Positions 45,112-54,070 of a stretch of DNA of 64,000 nt are shown here, in pieces (positions within the stretch are counted from its first letter, which is position 1; every line of letters begins with the position of its first letter). This DNA is from Kineosporia corallincola. GTDB taxonomy: Bacteria > Actinomycetota > Actinomycetes > Actinomycetales > Kineosporiaceae. A model generated the notes under the pieces. It did not search any database. It was not told the DNA's origin and worked only from the letters and a program-made list of their open reading frames with translations. The stretch lies in assembly GCF_018499875.1 (NCBI RefSeq), contig NZ_JAHBAY010000006.1, positions 186,001 through 250,000 of the forward strand, in the 5' to 3' direction. A program made the position numbers and the translations under genes.

Positions 45112-45195
45112 CCGGCCGGCCGCCGATGAGTTCCGCGGCCCCGGACCGTCTCAATCCCATCACGTCCGACTTCACATCCGAGCGAGGAGCAGCTC

Positions 45196-45468
45196 ATGTG
45201 CCGCAACATCCGCACCCTGGCCAACTTCGAGCCGCCCGCCACGACCGACGAGATCGAGGCCGCGGCCTTGCAGTACGTGCGCAAGGTGGCCGGCACGACC
45301 CATCCCTCGCGGGCCAACGAGGAGGCATTCGCCCGGGCGGTGGCGGCGATCACCGCGCAGACCCACCTGCTGCTCGACGAGCTGGTCACCACGGCGCCGC
45401 CGAAGGACCGGGAGGTGGAGGCGGCCAAGGCGCGGGCGCGTAACGAGGCCCGGTTCGGGAGCCGCTGA
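45196..45468 (+). CDS. DUF2277 protein
   Basis: A 90-aa protein that opens MCRNIRTLANFEPPATTDEI with LQYVRKVAGTTHPSRANEEA and ends AKARARNEARFG, the standard DUF2277 pattern. The family occurs widely in actinobacteria and is uncharacterised. The start is the ATG at 45196 with GAGGAGCAGCTC upstream. The flanking genes are a MocR regulator and a MoxR ATPase, and neither suggests a role. Confidence 0.9.
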   Translation: MCRNIRTLANFEPPATTDEIEAAALQYVRKVAGTTHPSRANEEAFARAVAAITAQTHLLLDELVTTAPPKDREVEAAKARARNEARFGSR

Positions 45469-45648
45469 GGAGTCAGCCGCCGAGGAGTCACCGCGAAGAA
45501 CCTTGGGGGACGACGCGAGAACCGGCCCGCTTCGTCGTCCACAAGTTCTTGCCCGAATGCTCTATTCCCGATCACGCTGCGGGCGAAAAGCCAGATCCGT
45601 GGCCCCGGCGGCGTGCCAGGCGACCGTTCACCGTCGTAACGTCGTGAC

Positions 45649-47094
45649 GTGACGATCTCCCCGGATCTGTGGCCCGACCATCTGCCCACCACGCTCGGGG
45701 CGCTGCGCGCCTCCGGCCATGTGCACCGCAGTGTGAAGCAGGAGATCTCGGCCAACCTGCTGGAACTGATGCGGGCCGGCAAACCGCGCTTCCCGGGCGT
45801 GGTCGGCTTCGACGAGACGGTGCTGCCCGACCTGGAACGCGCCCTGCTGGCCGGGCACGACCTGGTGCTGCTGGGTGAGCGCGGCCAGGGCAAGACCCGG
45901 CTGATCCGCACGATCGTCGGCCTGCTCGACGAGTGGACGCCGGTGATCGAGGGCGCCGAGCTGAACGAGCACCCGTACGCGCCGATCACCCCGTCCTCGA
46001 TCCGCCGGGCCGCCGAGTACGGCGACGACCTGCCGGTGGCCTGGGTGCACCGCGAGGCCCGCTACGCCGAGAAGCTGGCCACGCCCGACACCAGCGTCGG
46101 CGACCTGATCGGCGACGTCGACCCGATGAAGGTGGCCGAGGGCCGCACGCTGGGCGACCCCGACACCATCCACTTCGGCCTGGTGCCGCGCATGCACCGC
46201 GGCATCATGGCCGTCAACGAACTGCCCGACCTGGCCGAGCGCATCCAGGTGGCGCTGCTGAACGTGCTGGAGGAGCGCGACGTGCAGGTGCGCGGCTACG
46301 TGCTGCGGCTCGACCTCGACCTGCTGCTCCTGGCCAGCGCCAACCCGGAGGACTACACCAACCGCGGCCGCATCATCACGCCGCTGAAAGACCGCTTCGG
46401 CGCGGAGATCCGCACCCACTACCCGGTCGACCTCGACCTGGAGATCGAGCTGGTGCGGCAGGAGGCCGAGCTGGTCGCCGTGCTGCCCGACCACCTGGTC
46501 GAGGTGCTGGCCCGGTTCACCCGGGCGGTGCGCGAGTCCAACGCCGTCGACCAGCGTTCCGGTGTGTCGGCCCGGTTCTCGATCGCCGCCGCGGAGAGCG
46601 TGGCGGCCGCCGCGCTGCGCCGGGCGGTGCTGACCGGTGAGCTGACCGGCCGGCCCGACGACGGCGCCCGGGCGGTGGCCCGGGTCGGCGACACCGAGGG
46701 GATCACCGGAACCCTGCGCGGCAAGGTGGAGTTCGAGGCGGACGGCGAGGGTCGCGAGATGGAGCTTCTCGACCATCTGCTGCGCCGGTCGGTGGCCGAG
46801 ACCTGGCGTAACCGGCTGGGTGGCGTCGACCTCACCGGATTCGTCGCGGCGGTGGCCGAGGGCGAGGGCGTGTCCACCGGCGACAGCGTGCCGTCGGCCG
46901 ACCTGCTGGCCCAGCTCGGCACCGTGCCCGGCCTGTCCATCGTGCTGGAGCGGCTCGGGTTCGATGACGTGCCCGGCCCGGCCGACGCCGCGTCCGCCAT
47001 CGAGTTCACGCTCGAGGGGCTGCATCTCACCCGGCGCCTGGCCAAGGACTTCCTCGACGACGGGCGCACCGTGTACGGCGGCGACGGCGAATGA
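45649..47094 (+). CDS. MoxR/magnesium-chelatase-like AAA+ ATPase
   Basis: A 481-aa cytoplasmic AAA+ protein. It contains VGFDETVLPDLERALLAGHD, Walker A LGERGQGKTRLI (about residue 75), the GIMAVNELPDLAERIQVALL segment carrying the Walker B equivalent (FLDE is replaced by AVNELPDL, as in BchI relatives) and sensor-1 LLASANPEDYTNRGRII. It ends at the VWA protein with 4-bp overlap. MoxR-VWA pairs work as chaperone-like assembly or metal-insertion machines, similar to magnesium chelatase I/D. The start is GTG at 45649. Confidence 0.9.
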   Translation: MTISPDLWPDHLPTTLGALRASGHVHRSVKQEISANLLELMRAGKPRFPGVVGFDETVLPDLERALLAGHDLVLLGERGQGKTRLIRTIVGLLDEWTPVIEGAELNEHPYAPITPSSIRRAAEYGDDLPVAWVHREARYAEKLATPDTSVGDLIGDVDPMKVAEGRTLGDPDTIHFGLVPRMHRGIMAVNELPDLAERIQVALLNVLEERDVQVRGYVLRLDLDLLLLASANPEDYTNRGRIITPLKDRFGAEIRTHYPVDLDLEIELVRQEAELVAVLPDHLVEVLARFTRAVRESNAVDQRSGVSARFSIAAAESVAAAALRRAVLTGELTGRPDDGARAVARVGDTEGITGTLRGKVEFEADGEGREMELLDHLLRRSVAETWRNRLGGVDLTGFVAAVAEGEGVSTGDSVPSADLLAQLGTVPGLSIVLERLGFDDVPGPADAASAIEFTLEGLHLTRRLAKDFLDDGRTVYGGDGE

Positions 47095-49106
47095 GCCCAC
47101 GCCGGCGCGATCCCCGTTACCGGTACGGTCCGTGGCGCGGCGGACCCGACCCCCTGGCTCCTCCGTACGACGTGCGGCGTGCGCTCGACGCCCTCGGTGA
47201 CCGGGTGCTCAGCGGCGACAACGTGCGCGAGGCGCTGCGCGACCTGCTGCGGCGTGGCCTGCCCGACGAGAACGGGCGGCGCACCGGGCTGGACGACCTG
47301 CGCGCCCGGGCCGAGCGCCGGCGGCGTGAGACCTCACGGCGCGGGCGGCTCGACGGTGCGGTCACCCGGGCCCGGGCCCAGCTCGACCAGGCGCTGGCGG
47401 CGGAGAGGGAAGAGCTCTCGCTGCGGGACGGCGACGACGCCCGGTTCGCCGAGACCCAGCTGGACGCGCTCCCCCGGTCCACGGCCGCGGCGGTGCAGGA
47501 GCTGTCGGAGTACCGCTGGTCCTCGAGGGAGGCCGAGCAGATCTACCGGCAGATCCTCGACGGCCTGCGCACCGACGTGATCGACCAGCAGTTCAACGGC
47601 ATGCGCAACGCCCTCCAGGGGCTGGGGCCCGACGCCGACCCGCAGCAGCGGGCGGCGGCCACGGCCGCCGTGAACGAGATGCTCGACGACCTGAACGGGT
47701 TGCTGGAGAAGCATTCCCGGGGCGAGGACACGCCCGAGGACTTCCAGCGGTTCATGGACCGGCACGGTCGGATGTTCCCCGACGACCCGCAGAACGTCGA
47801 GGAACTCATCGACTCGCTGGCCCGGCAGGCCGCGGCGGCGGAACGGCTGATGAACGCCCTGAGCCCGCAGCAGCGCGAGGAGCTCCAGGGGCTGATGCAG
47901 CAGGCCCTGGGCGACTCCGGCCTGGCCTCGAAGATGGGGCAGCTGACCGACAACCTGCGGGCCCTGCGACCAGGCGAGGGCTGGGGCTCCGGCCGGGGCG
48001 AGGGCCGGCGCATGCGGGGCCAGGGCGAGATGGGTTACGGCGAGGCGGCGGGGGCCCTGCAAGACCTGGCCGACCTCGACGACCTGATCGACCAGCTCGA
48101 CCAGGGCCATCCGGGTGCCACGCTCGACGACATCGACGTGGAGACGGTGGAGCGCTCACTCGGCGCCGGGGCGGCCGCCGACGTGCGGGCGTTGCAGGAG
48201 CTGGAACGCGAGCTGGAACGGCAGGGCTGGCTGACCCGGGCCGACGGCGCGCTCACCCTCTCGCCCAAGGCCCTGCGGCGGCTCGGCCAGACCGCGCTGC
48301 GCCAGGTGTTCGCGCACCTGGGTTCCGGGCGGCGGGGCGAGCACGACCTCCGGGACGCCGGTGCGGCCGGCGAGGCCACCGGCGCCTCCCGGCGCTGGGA
48401 GTTCGGTGACGAGCAGCCGCTCGACGTGGTGCGCTCGCTGCGCAACGCCGTGCAGCGTTCGGCGGGCAGCGGGCAGAGCGGAATCACGCTGCTGGCCGAG
48501 GATTTCGAGGTGGTCGAGACCGAGCGCCGGGCCTCCGCGGCGGTGGCGCTGTGCGTGGACCTGTCGTACTCGATGATCTCCGAGGGCCGCTGGGGCCCGA
48601 TGAAGGAGACGGCGCTGGCGCTGGCCCACCTGGTGGCCACGCGATTCCCGCAGGACGCACTCCAGATCGTCGGTTTCGGCCGCTACGCCTCCCGGCTGTC
48701 GGTGGAGCAGCTGGCCGCCATCGAGCCGGACTACGTGCAGGGCACCAACCTCCAGCACGCCCTGTCCATCGCCGGCCGGCACCTGCGCCGCCACCCGGAC
48801 GCCGAGCCGGTGGTGCTGGTGGTCACCGACGGCGAGCCGACGGCCCACCTGACGCCCGACGGCAGCGCGTTCTTCGACTACCCGCCCTCACCGGCCACGA
48901 TCAGCGCCACGGTGACCGAGGTGGACGCCCTGACCCGCTACGGCGCCGCGATCAACATGTTCATGCTGGGTGAGAACGCCGGCCTGCGCCGGTTTGTCGA
49001 CGCGATCGCCCGGCGCAACGGCGGCCGGGTGTTCACGCCGGGTCTCGACAACCTGGGCGAGTACGTGGTCAGCGACTACCTGACGGCGCGGAAGGGGCGG
49101 CGCTAG
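47091..49106 (+). CDS. VWA-domain protein, partner of the AAA+ ATPase
   Basis: A 671-aa protein. The first 460 residues are long charged helices (MNALSPQQREELQGLMQQAL, DLADLDDLIDQLDQGHPGAT). The C-terminal von Willebrand A domain begins near residue 480 with the MIDAS motif CVDLSYSMI (DxSxS), then QIVGFGRYASRL, VQGTNLQHALSIAG and VVLVVTDGEPTAHLTPDG. Its ATG overlaps the ATPase stop, so both are made together. This is the two-component layout of a MoxR-VWA machine. The client is unknown. No signal peptide is present, so it acts inside the cell. Confidence 0.9.
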   Translation: MSPRRRDPRYRYGPWRGGPDPLAPPYDVRRALDALGDRVLSGDNVREALRDLLRRGLPDENGRRTGLDDLRARAERRRRETSRRGRLDGAVTRARAQLDQALAAEREELSLRDGDDARFAETQLDALPRSTAAAVQELSEYRWSSREAEQIYRQILDGLRTDVIDQQFNGMRNALQGLGPDADPQQRAAATAAVNEMLDDLNGLLEKHSRGEDTPEDFQRFMDRHGRMFPDDPQNVEELIDSLARQAAAAERLMNALSPQQREELQGLMQQALGDSGLASKMGQLTDNLRALRPGEGWGSGRGEGRRMRGQGEMGYGEAAGALQDLADLDDLIDQLDQGHPGATLDDIDVETVERSLGAGAAADVRALQELERELERQGWLTRADGALTLSPKALRRLGQTALRQVFAHLGSGRRGEHDLRDAGAAGEATGASRRWEFGDEQPLDVVRSLRNAVQRSAGSGQSGITLLAEDFEVVETERRASAAVALCVDLSYSMISEGRWGPMKETALALAHLVATRFPQDALQIVGFGRYASRLSVEQLAAIEPDYVQGTNLQHALSIAGRHLRRHPDAEPVVLVVTDGEPTAHLTPDGSAFFDYPPSPATISATVTEVDALTRYGAAINMFMLGENAGLRRFVDAIARRNGGRVFTPGLDNLGEYVVSDYLTARKGRR

Positions 49107-49241
49107 GCGCGGATTCGCTGGGCCCGGGTTCGCTGGGCCGAACGGGTCGAGTGCTCCTCGTCGTCCCCCTGTTGGTCAAGATCGGTCAGCGGGATGCCGA
49201 CGATGGCCGAGTCCGCACACTCATACCGTCAGGGGACGCCC

Positions 49242-49640
49242 ATGGCCGACATCCTCGTGATCGACGACGACCCGGATATCCGTGACCTGCTCTTCGACGC
49301 CCTGAGCGGTGCCGGGCACGCGGTCCGGCTCGCCCACGACGGCCACACCGGGCTGGAGGCGGCGGCCGGGCTGCCGCCCGACCTGGTGGTGCTGGACTGG
49401 ATGCTGCCCGAGCACAGCGGCCTGGAGATCTGCCGGGCGATGCGCGCCGACCGGGCCCTGTCGTCGGTGCGGGTGCTGATGCTCTCGGCCCGCGGCACCG
49501 AGTCGGACATCGAGTTCGGCCAGCAGGCCGGCGCGGACGGCTACATCGTCAAGCCGTTCAGCCCGCGCGCGCTGGTCTGGCGGGTGGAGTCGATGCTGGC
49601 CCAGGAGCACCAGGTGATCGACGCGACCCCGGACGAGTGA
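49242..49640 (+). CDS. Stand-alone response regulator receiver
   Basis: A 132-aa CheY-like protein: DILVIDDDPDIRDLL (acidic pocket), phosphoacceptor Asp in LVVLDWMLPEHSGLE, VLMLSARG and YIVKPFSPRAL (conserved Lys). No output domain. The start is the ATG at 49242 with GGGGA upstream. It lies next to two histidine kinases and two further receivers on the other strand, so it is probably an intermediate in the same phosphorelay. Confidence 0.9.
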   Translation: MADILVIDDDPDIRDLLFDALSGAGHAVRLAHDGHTGLEAAAGLPPDLVVLDWMLPEHSGLEICRAMRADRALSSVRVLMLSARGTESDIEFGQQAGADGYIVKPFSPRALVWRVESMLAQEHQVIDATPDE

Positions 49641-49653
49641 GAAGCGTTATGAC

Positions 49654-49695
49654 CAGGCCCGGTTCGCCCCCTCGCGCGGGGGCGGACCGGGCCTG
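49654..49695. terminator. Bidirectional terminator between convergent response-regulator and kinase genes
   Basis: 18-bp stem (49654-49671, 49678-49695, one G-T pair) with a 6-nt loop. Confidence 0.85.
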
Positions 49696-49711
49696 ATCGG
49701 GTTGGCGGGCC

Positions 49712-51193
49712 TCAGAGGCGCAGCGGGGCCGGGACCAGGTTGATGGCCGGCAGGCTCACGATGAACGTGGCCCCCTCGTCGGCGGCACTGCGCACGCCGA
49801 TCGTGCCGTGGTGCGCCTCCACGATCTGCCGCACCACCGCCAGGCCCAGCCCGGTGCCCTGGATCGCCTGCCGCCGGGCCTGCTCGGTGCGGAAGAAGCG
49901 GGTGAACAGCTGGTCCTGCTCCTCGGTCGGGATGCCGATCCCGGTGTCGGTCACCTGGATCTCGACGGCGGGACGGGTGACATCCGGCACCGAGGCCGAC
50001 ACGGTCACCGTGCCGCCGGCGGTGGAGAACTTCACCGCGTTCGAGAGCAGGTTCAGCAGAACACGTTCCAGCTGCGAGCGATTGCCGATCAAGCAGGGCA
50101 GGCCGACCGGGACGCGCACGTCGAGCTCGACGCCCTGGGACTCCATCGCCGGGCCGAGCACACCCGCGGCGGTGCCGACCAGGTCGGTCAGGTCGACCTC
50201 CTCGTCCATCCGGGCGGCCACGCCGGAGTCCACCTTCGACAGCGTCAGCAGGTCTTCGACCAGGGTGAGCAGCCGGCGGGAGTTCCGGTCGATCACCTGG
50301 ATCATGCGCCGGTGCGAGGGGTCGTCGTCACCGGCCAGCAGCATCTCCGCGTAGCCGGTGATGCTGGTCAGCGGGGTGCGCAGCTCGTGGCTCACGGTGG
50401 CCACGAATTCGCCCTTCAGCCGGTCGAGTTCGCGCAGTTCCTCCTCCACCTGCTTCTGCCGGCTGATGTCGACGTAGATCGCCCCGATCGCGAACCGCCG
50501 TCCGGTGCCGTCGACCACCGGGTAACGGACGACGAGGAAGGTGCGGTCCTCGCCGTCCACCGACCAGATCTCCTCGCCCTCCACCTTGTCGGCGCCGTCC
50601 AGGCAGGCCTGCTCGACGGACGTCAGTTTGCGCCGGTCGAGCACGGCCGGGCGGGCGGCGGAGGCGGTGGGGCGCAACCGGTCGAACTCGGCGTTGGTCA
50701 GCAGACTGCGGCCGTTCGCGTCCCGCACGCAGATCGCGGCCGGGGCGTGATCGACCACGCCGCGCAGGATCTCGGCGGTCTCCCGGCGCTCCTGGTCGAT
50801 GGTGCGGGCCTGGGCGGCCAGGCGGCGGCCGGCCAGGGCGTGCTCGATCGCCGGGGCCAGGCGCACCAGGCGGTCTTTCAGCAGGTAGTCGGTGGCGCCC
50901 AGGCGCAGCGAGTTGACGCAGGTGTCCTCGTCCATGATCCCGCTGACCACGATGAGCGGGATGTCGATCTGGAGCTCGGTCAGCATCCGCAGGGCATCCG
51001 GTGCGGTCATCGAGGGCAGGGAGTAGTCGCACAGCACGATGTCCGGCTGCTCGCCCAGCCCGGAGACGAACTCCTCCGGGGTCTCCGCCCGGGTCCAGAT
51101 CGGTTCGTAACCAGCGCGTTTCAGCTCCAGCAGGAGCAGCTCCGCGTCGTCGGGACGGTCCTCGACGATCAGCAGCCGCAGTGGCGATGGCAT
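49712..51193 (-). CDS. Hybrid receiver-PAS-histidine kinase
   Basis: A 493-aa soluble protein. Its receiver (LRLLIVEDRPDDAELL; Asp in IVLCDYSLPSMTAPD; YLLKDRLVRL) precedes a PAS region (VVDHAPAAICVRDANGRSLL). HisKA follows with the phosphoacceptor His in VATVSHELRTPLTSITGYAE, then HATPase with NLLSNAVKF, VTDTGIGIPTEEQDQLF and GTGLGLAVV. The order receiver first, kinase last is a relay node rather than a membrane sensor. The start is the ATG at 51193 with GGGAGAAAGC upstream. It follows the Rcp1-like receiver gene after 31 bp and belongs to the same operon. Confidence 0.92.
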   Translation of the reverse strand: MPSPLRLLIVEDRPDDAELLLLELKRAGYEPIWTRAETPEEFVSGLGEQPDIVLCDYSLPSMTAPDALRMLTELQIDIPLIVVSGIMDEDTCVNSLRLGATDYLLKDRLVRLAPAIEHALAGRRLAAQARTIDQERRETAEILRGVVDHAPAAICVRDANGRSLLTNAEFDRLRPTASAARPAVLDRRKLTSVEQACLDGADKVEGEEIWSVDGEDRTFLVVRYPVVDGTGRRFAIGAIYVDISRQKQVEEELRELDRLKGEFVATVSHELRTPLTSITGYAEMLLAGDDDPSHRRMIQVIDRNSRRLLTLVEDLLTLSKVDSGVAARMDEEVDLTDLVGTAAGVLGPAMESQGVELDVRVPVGLPCLIGNRSQLERVLLNLLSNAVKFSTAGGTVTVSASVPDVTRPAVEIQVTDTGIGIPTEEQDQLFTRFFRTEQARRQAIQGTGLGLAVVRQIVEAHHGTIGVRSAADEGATFIVSLPAINLVPAPLRL

Positions 51194-51224
51194 GCTTTCT
51201 CCCGTTTTTCGATCCGGATCCCCA

Positions 51225-51689
51225 TCATGCGAGCACGCCCCGGCGGACATGGGGCGGCTGGTTATGGACCAGCCAGTACCGGCCGATCTCGAGCACCGTT
51301 CCGAAGTAGGTCTCGATCTCGACCGGCTTGACGATGTAGCTGTTCGCGCCGAGCGCGTAACAGGCCTCCAGGTCGCCGTCCTCGGCCGAGGACGTCATCA
51401 TCACCACCGGCACCTCGGAGAGCACCGGGTGAGAACGGATCTCGCGCAGCACGTCGATGCCGGAGAGCATCGGCATCTTGATGTCGAGCAGCACCGCCCG
51501 GGGCAGGTCGGCCAGGTCCCGGCCGGTCCACTCGCCCCGGCCCAGCAGCAGGTCGAGAGCCTCCACCCCGTCCTTGGCCGCCTCCACCCGGCCGGGGAAG
51601 TGCCCTCGGCGCAGGGCGTGGAGGGCCAGTTCCCGGTCGTGCGGGCTGTCTTCCACCAGCAGCAGCCAGGGCGGGAACGCGGCGCTCAT
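51225..51689 (-). CDS. Rcp1-like response regulator
   Basis: A 154-aa receiver of the type paired with bacteriophytochrome kinases: LLLVEDSPHDRELALHALRR, Asp in RAVLLDIKMPMLSGIDV, VVMMTSSAEDGDLEACYALG, YIVKPVEIETYF. A C-terminal helix (FGTVLEIGRYWLVHNQPP) is characteristic of the Rcp1 class. Its ATG overlaps the stop of the PAS-kinase gene, so it is almost surely the phospho-acceptor of that kinase. There is no output domain. Confidence 0.92.
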   Translation of the reverse strand: MSAAFPPWLLLVEDSPHDRELALHALRRGHFPGRVEAAKDGVEALDLLLGRGEWTGRDLADLPRAVLLDIKMPMLSGIDVLREIRSHPVLSEVPVVMMTSSAEDGDLEACYALGANSYIVKPVEIETYFGTVLEIGRYWLVHNQPPHVRRGVLA

Positions 51690-53365
51690 CGCAGTTCACC
51701 GTTGGGCACGGGCAAGGTGAATCCCATCGTCGCTCCCACGCCTGGTTCTCCCACGGCGGACAGCTGCCCGCCGTGCCTTTGCACGATCCGCTGCGACAGC
51801 GCCAGGCCGATGCCGGTGCCCGCGAACTCCTCGTGGTGGTGCAGTCTCTGGAACACCTGGCCGAGCTTGGCCGCGTAGCGCATGTCGAACCCCGCGCCGT
51901 TGTCCTTGACCAGGTACATCACGGTGTCCGGCACCTTCAGCGGGTCGGGCCCGGGCTGCGGCGCCTCGTCCTCCTCCGCCACCTCGGCCCGCACCTCGAC
52001 CCGGGCCGCGTCCTTCTTGCCGGTGTACTTGATCGCGTTGTCCAGCAGGTTCATCCACACCTGCTGGATCAGCCGGCCGTCCCCGAAGGCCGGTGGAAGC
52101 GGTGCCAGCACGAACTCGATGTCCCGTCCCTCGCGGGCCGGTTCCAGGGCGTTCCAGCAGTCCTGGGCCAGGGTCGTCATGTCGATCGGACGGGACTGCA
52201 TCTCCTGCCGCTGCATGCGGGAGAAGGCCAGCAGCGCGTCGATGAGACTGCCCATGTGCTCGGCGTTCTCGGTGACCTTGGTGAGGTACTTCAGGGCCTC
52301 GGGCGGCATCTGCGACCCGTACTCCTCGGACATGATCCGGGCGAACCCGCTCATCGCCCGCAGCGGGGCGCGCAGGTCGTGGGACACGCTGTAGGAGAAC
52401 GCCTCCAGCTCGGCGTTGACGGCGGCCAGGTCGGCGGCCTTCTGCTCCAGCTGCACCGTGCGCTCGGCCACCCGGCTCTCCAGCAGCTCGGTCAGCTCCT
52501 GGCTGGCCTGCTGGAGCGCCCGCTGCTCGGACACGTCGTGCGTGACCTTCACGTAGCCCTGGAGGCGGCCCTGCTCGTCGCGCATCGCCGAGATCGAGGC
52601 GTGGGCCCAGAACACCGACCCGTCGTGGCGCACCCGCTTGCCCTCGACGTTGATCTTGCCCTGGGCCGCCGCGTCGGCCAGGATCCGGGCCGGCAACCCG
52701 GCGTGCTGGTCGGCCGCGTCGAAGAACGAGGCGTAGGGCAGGCCGATCGCCTCGTCGGAGGAGTAGCCCTGGATGCGTTCCGCCGCAGCACTCCAGGAGT
52801 GCACCTTGCCACAGGCGTCGAGCATGATGATCGCGTAGTCCGAGGCCCCCTCGAGCAGCTGGCCCAGCCGGTCCAGCTCGTTGCGGCTGCGCTCGGCGAA
52901 CTGCCAGCTGTCGGTGACGTCGGTCCAGATCATCAACGCGCCCGGCTCGTCGTCCTCCAGCCGGATCGGCTGACCGGACAACAACATTCGCCGCGCCGGG
53001 TTCCCGTCGCCGTACACCACGTTGACCAGGGCGCGGGTGAACCCGGCACCGCCGAGGACGTCCTCGACCGGCGTCAGCTCGGTGGTCTCGTCGACCGCGG
53101 GACGGCCGTCCGGGCCGGCGTTCACCGGGTGCACGCGCGCGTACCGCGGCACCACCTCGCCCACCGACACCCCGAACCGGCCCAGCGCGGCGGCGGCCGC
53201 CGGATTCGCGTGGTGCAGCACCCGGTCCGACCCGATCACCGCCATCGATGCCTCGGACGCCCCCCACAGCAGGTCGATCAGTGCGCTGCCGTCGGTGACC
53301 GGCGGGACGAAACCGGCGGCGATCGACGACGCCAGTGCGGCAGGCGCCTGATAGGTACTGCTCAC
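51686..53365 (-). CDS. PAS-domain sensor histidine kinase (phytochrome-like kinase core)
   Basis: A 559-aa soluble kinase. There are two or three PAS domains (ASMAVIGSDRVLHHANPAAA; LEGASDYAIIMLDACGKVHS with VFWAHASISAMRDEQGRLQG), then a coiled coil. HisKA has SYSVSHDLRAPLRAMSGFAR and the HATPase has NLLDNAIKYTGK, VKDNGAGFDMRYAAKLGQVF and GTGIGLAL. The ADLAAVNAELEAFSYSVSHD start is typical of kinases next to phytochromes, though no GAF/PHY chromophore domain is present. The start is GTG at 53365. The partner receivers are the next gene, by 4-bp overlap, and the one upstream at 53421. Confidence 0.92.
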   Translation of the reverse strand: MSSTYQAPAALASSIAAGFVPPVTDGSALIDLLWGASEASMAVIGSDRVLHHANPAAAAALGRFGVSVGEVVPRYARVHPVNAGPDGRPAVDETTELTPVEDVLGGAGFTRALVNVVYGDGNPARRMLLSGQPIRLEDDEPGALMIWTDVTDSWQFAERSRNELDRLGQLLEGASDYAIIMLDACGKVHSWSAAAERIQGYSSDEAIGLPYASFFDAADQHAGLPARILADAAAQGKINVEGKRVRHDGSVFWAHASISAMRDEQGRLQGYVKVTHDVSEQRALQQASQELTELLESRVAERTVQLEQKAADLAAVNAELEAFSYSVSHDLRAPLRAMSGFARIMSEEYGSQMPPEALKYLTKVTENAEHMGSLIDALLAFSRMQRQEMQSRPIDMTTLAQDCWNALEPAREGRDIEFVLAPLPPAFGDGRLIQQVWMNLLDNAIKYTGKKDAARVEVRAEVAEEDEAPQPGPDPLKVPDTVMYLVKDNGAGFDMRYAAKLGQVFQRLHHHEEFAGTGIGLALSQRIVQRHGGQLSAVGEPGVGATMGFTLPVPNGELR

Positions 53366-53420
53366 GTCCGGCCCCCGTCCTCAGCCCGGTTCTAGCAACA
53401 GCTCGGTCCTGGCTCCCGGA

Positions 53421-53813
53421 TCACCAGGCGTGCTCGGTGACGGAGGGGATCGGCCGGCCGGTGATCGCCTCGTCGACCGCGTCCAGCAGGGCGTGTGCGG
53501 CGAACGGCTTGGTCAGGTACGCGGCTCCGAGCTCGTGCCCGCGCAGGATGTCCCGCTCCCGGGCGGAGGCCGAGACGAAGATCGCCGGGATGTCGTGCTT
53601 GCCCTGCCGCAGTCGGGTGAGCAGGTCGAAGCCGTCCATGCCGGGCAGGCCGACATCGAGCACGTAGGCGTCGGGGGCACCGAACTGGTCTACCGAGTCC
53701 AGGGCGAGATCCGCGTCGGGCATCGCGATGACGCGGTGGCCGACCATGACCAGCCGCATGGAGATCAGATCACGCACGTCCGGGTCGTCCTCGACCACCA
53801 GCAGTCGGGCCAC
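53421..53813 (-). CDS. Stand-alone response regulator receiver
   Basis: A 130-aa CheY-like protein: RLLVVEDDPDVRDLISMRL, Asp in AYVLDVGLPGMDGFDLL, AIFVSASARERDIL, YLTKPFAAHALLDAV. The start is GTG at 53813 with GGAGG 4 nt upstream. It is the first gene of the kinase/receiver operon on this strand (four genes to 49712). No DNA-binding domain is seen, so the output is probably by protein contact or via the hybrid kinase. Confidence 0.92.
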   Translation of the reverse strand: MARLLVVEDDPDVRDLISMRLVMVGHRVIAMPDADLALDSVDQFGAPDAYVLDVGLPGMDGFDLLTRLRQGKHDIPAIFVSASARERDILRGHELGAAYLTKPFAAHALLDAVDEAITGRPIPSVTEHAW

Positions 53814-54010
53814 GGTGCCTCCTCGTTCGCGGATGTCCGGGGGAAATCGCTTGTCAGCGTTCCATCGGCGCGAGGGAGGGGTTTTCTACAGCGTCAGGGC
53901 CCGGAGACACTCGGATGCCCTATCCAGGTGACGGCCGAATGACGGAGAGTCAGCGACAGCTGTCACCGGCTCAGTCCTTCGGCCGTCACCCTTTTCAGGT
54001 GCTTTCGATC

Positions 54011-54030
54011 ATGGACGACGGAGAGTCCGC
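54011..54030. repeat. Single arm of the shared terminator stem
   Basis: Twenty bases beginning ATGGACGACGGAGAG match the left arm of the terminator at 15961-15980 with one difference, but no complementary arm follows here. It lies 41 bp downstream of the cbs stop on the minus strand. Confidence 0.6.
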
Positions 54031-54041
54031 GCCCACGTAGG

Positions 54042-54070
54042 GCGGGCCACCCGTGCGGCGGGTGCCCCGC
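54042..54070 (-). terminator. Hairpin directly after the cbs stop codon
   Basis: 12-bp stem with one mismatch (54042-54053, 54059-54070), loop TGCGG, adjacent to the cbs stop. Confidence 0.6.
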
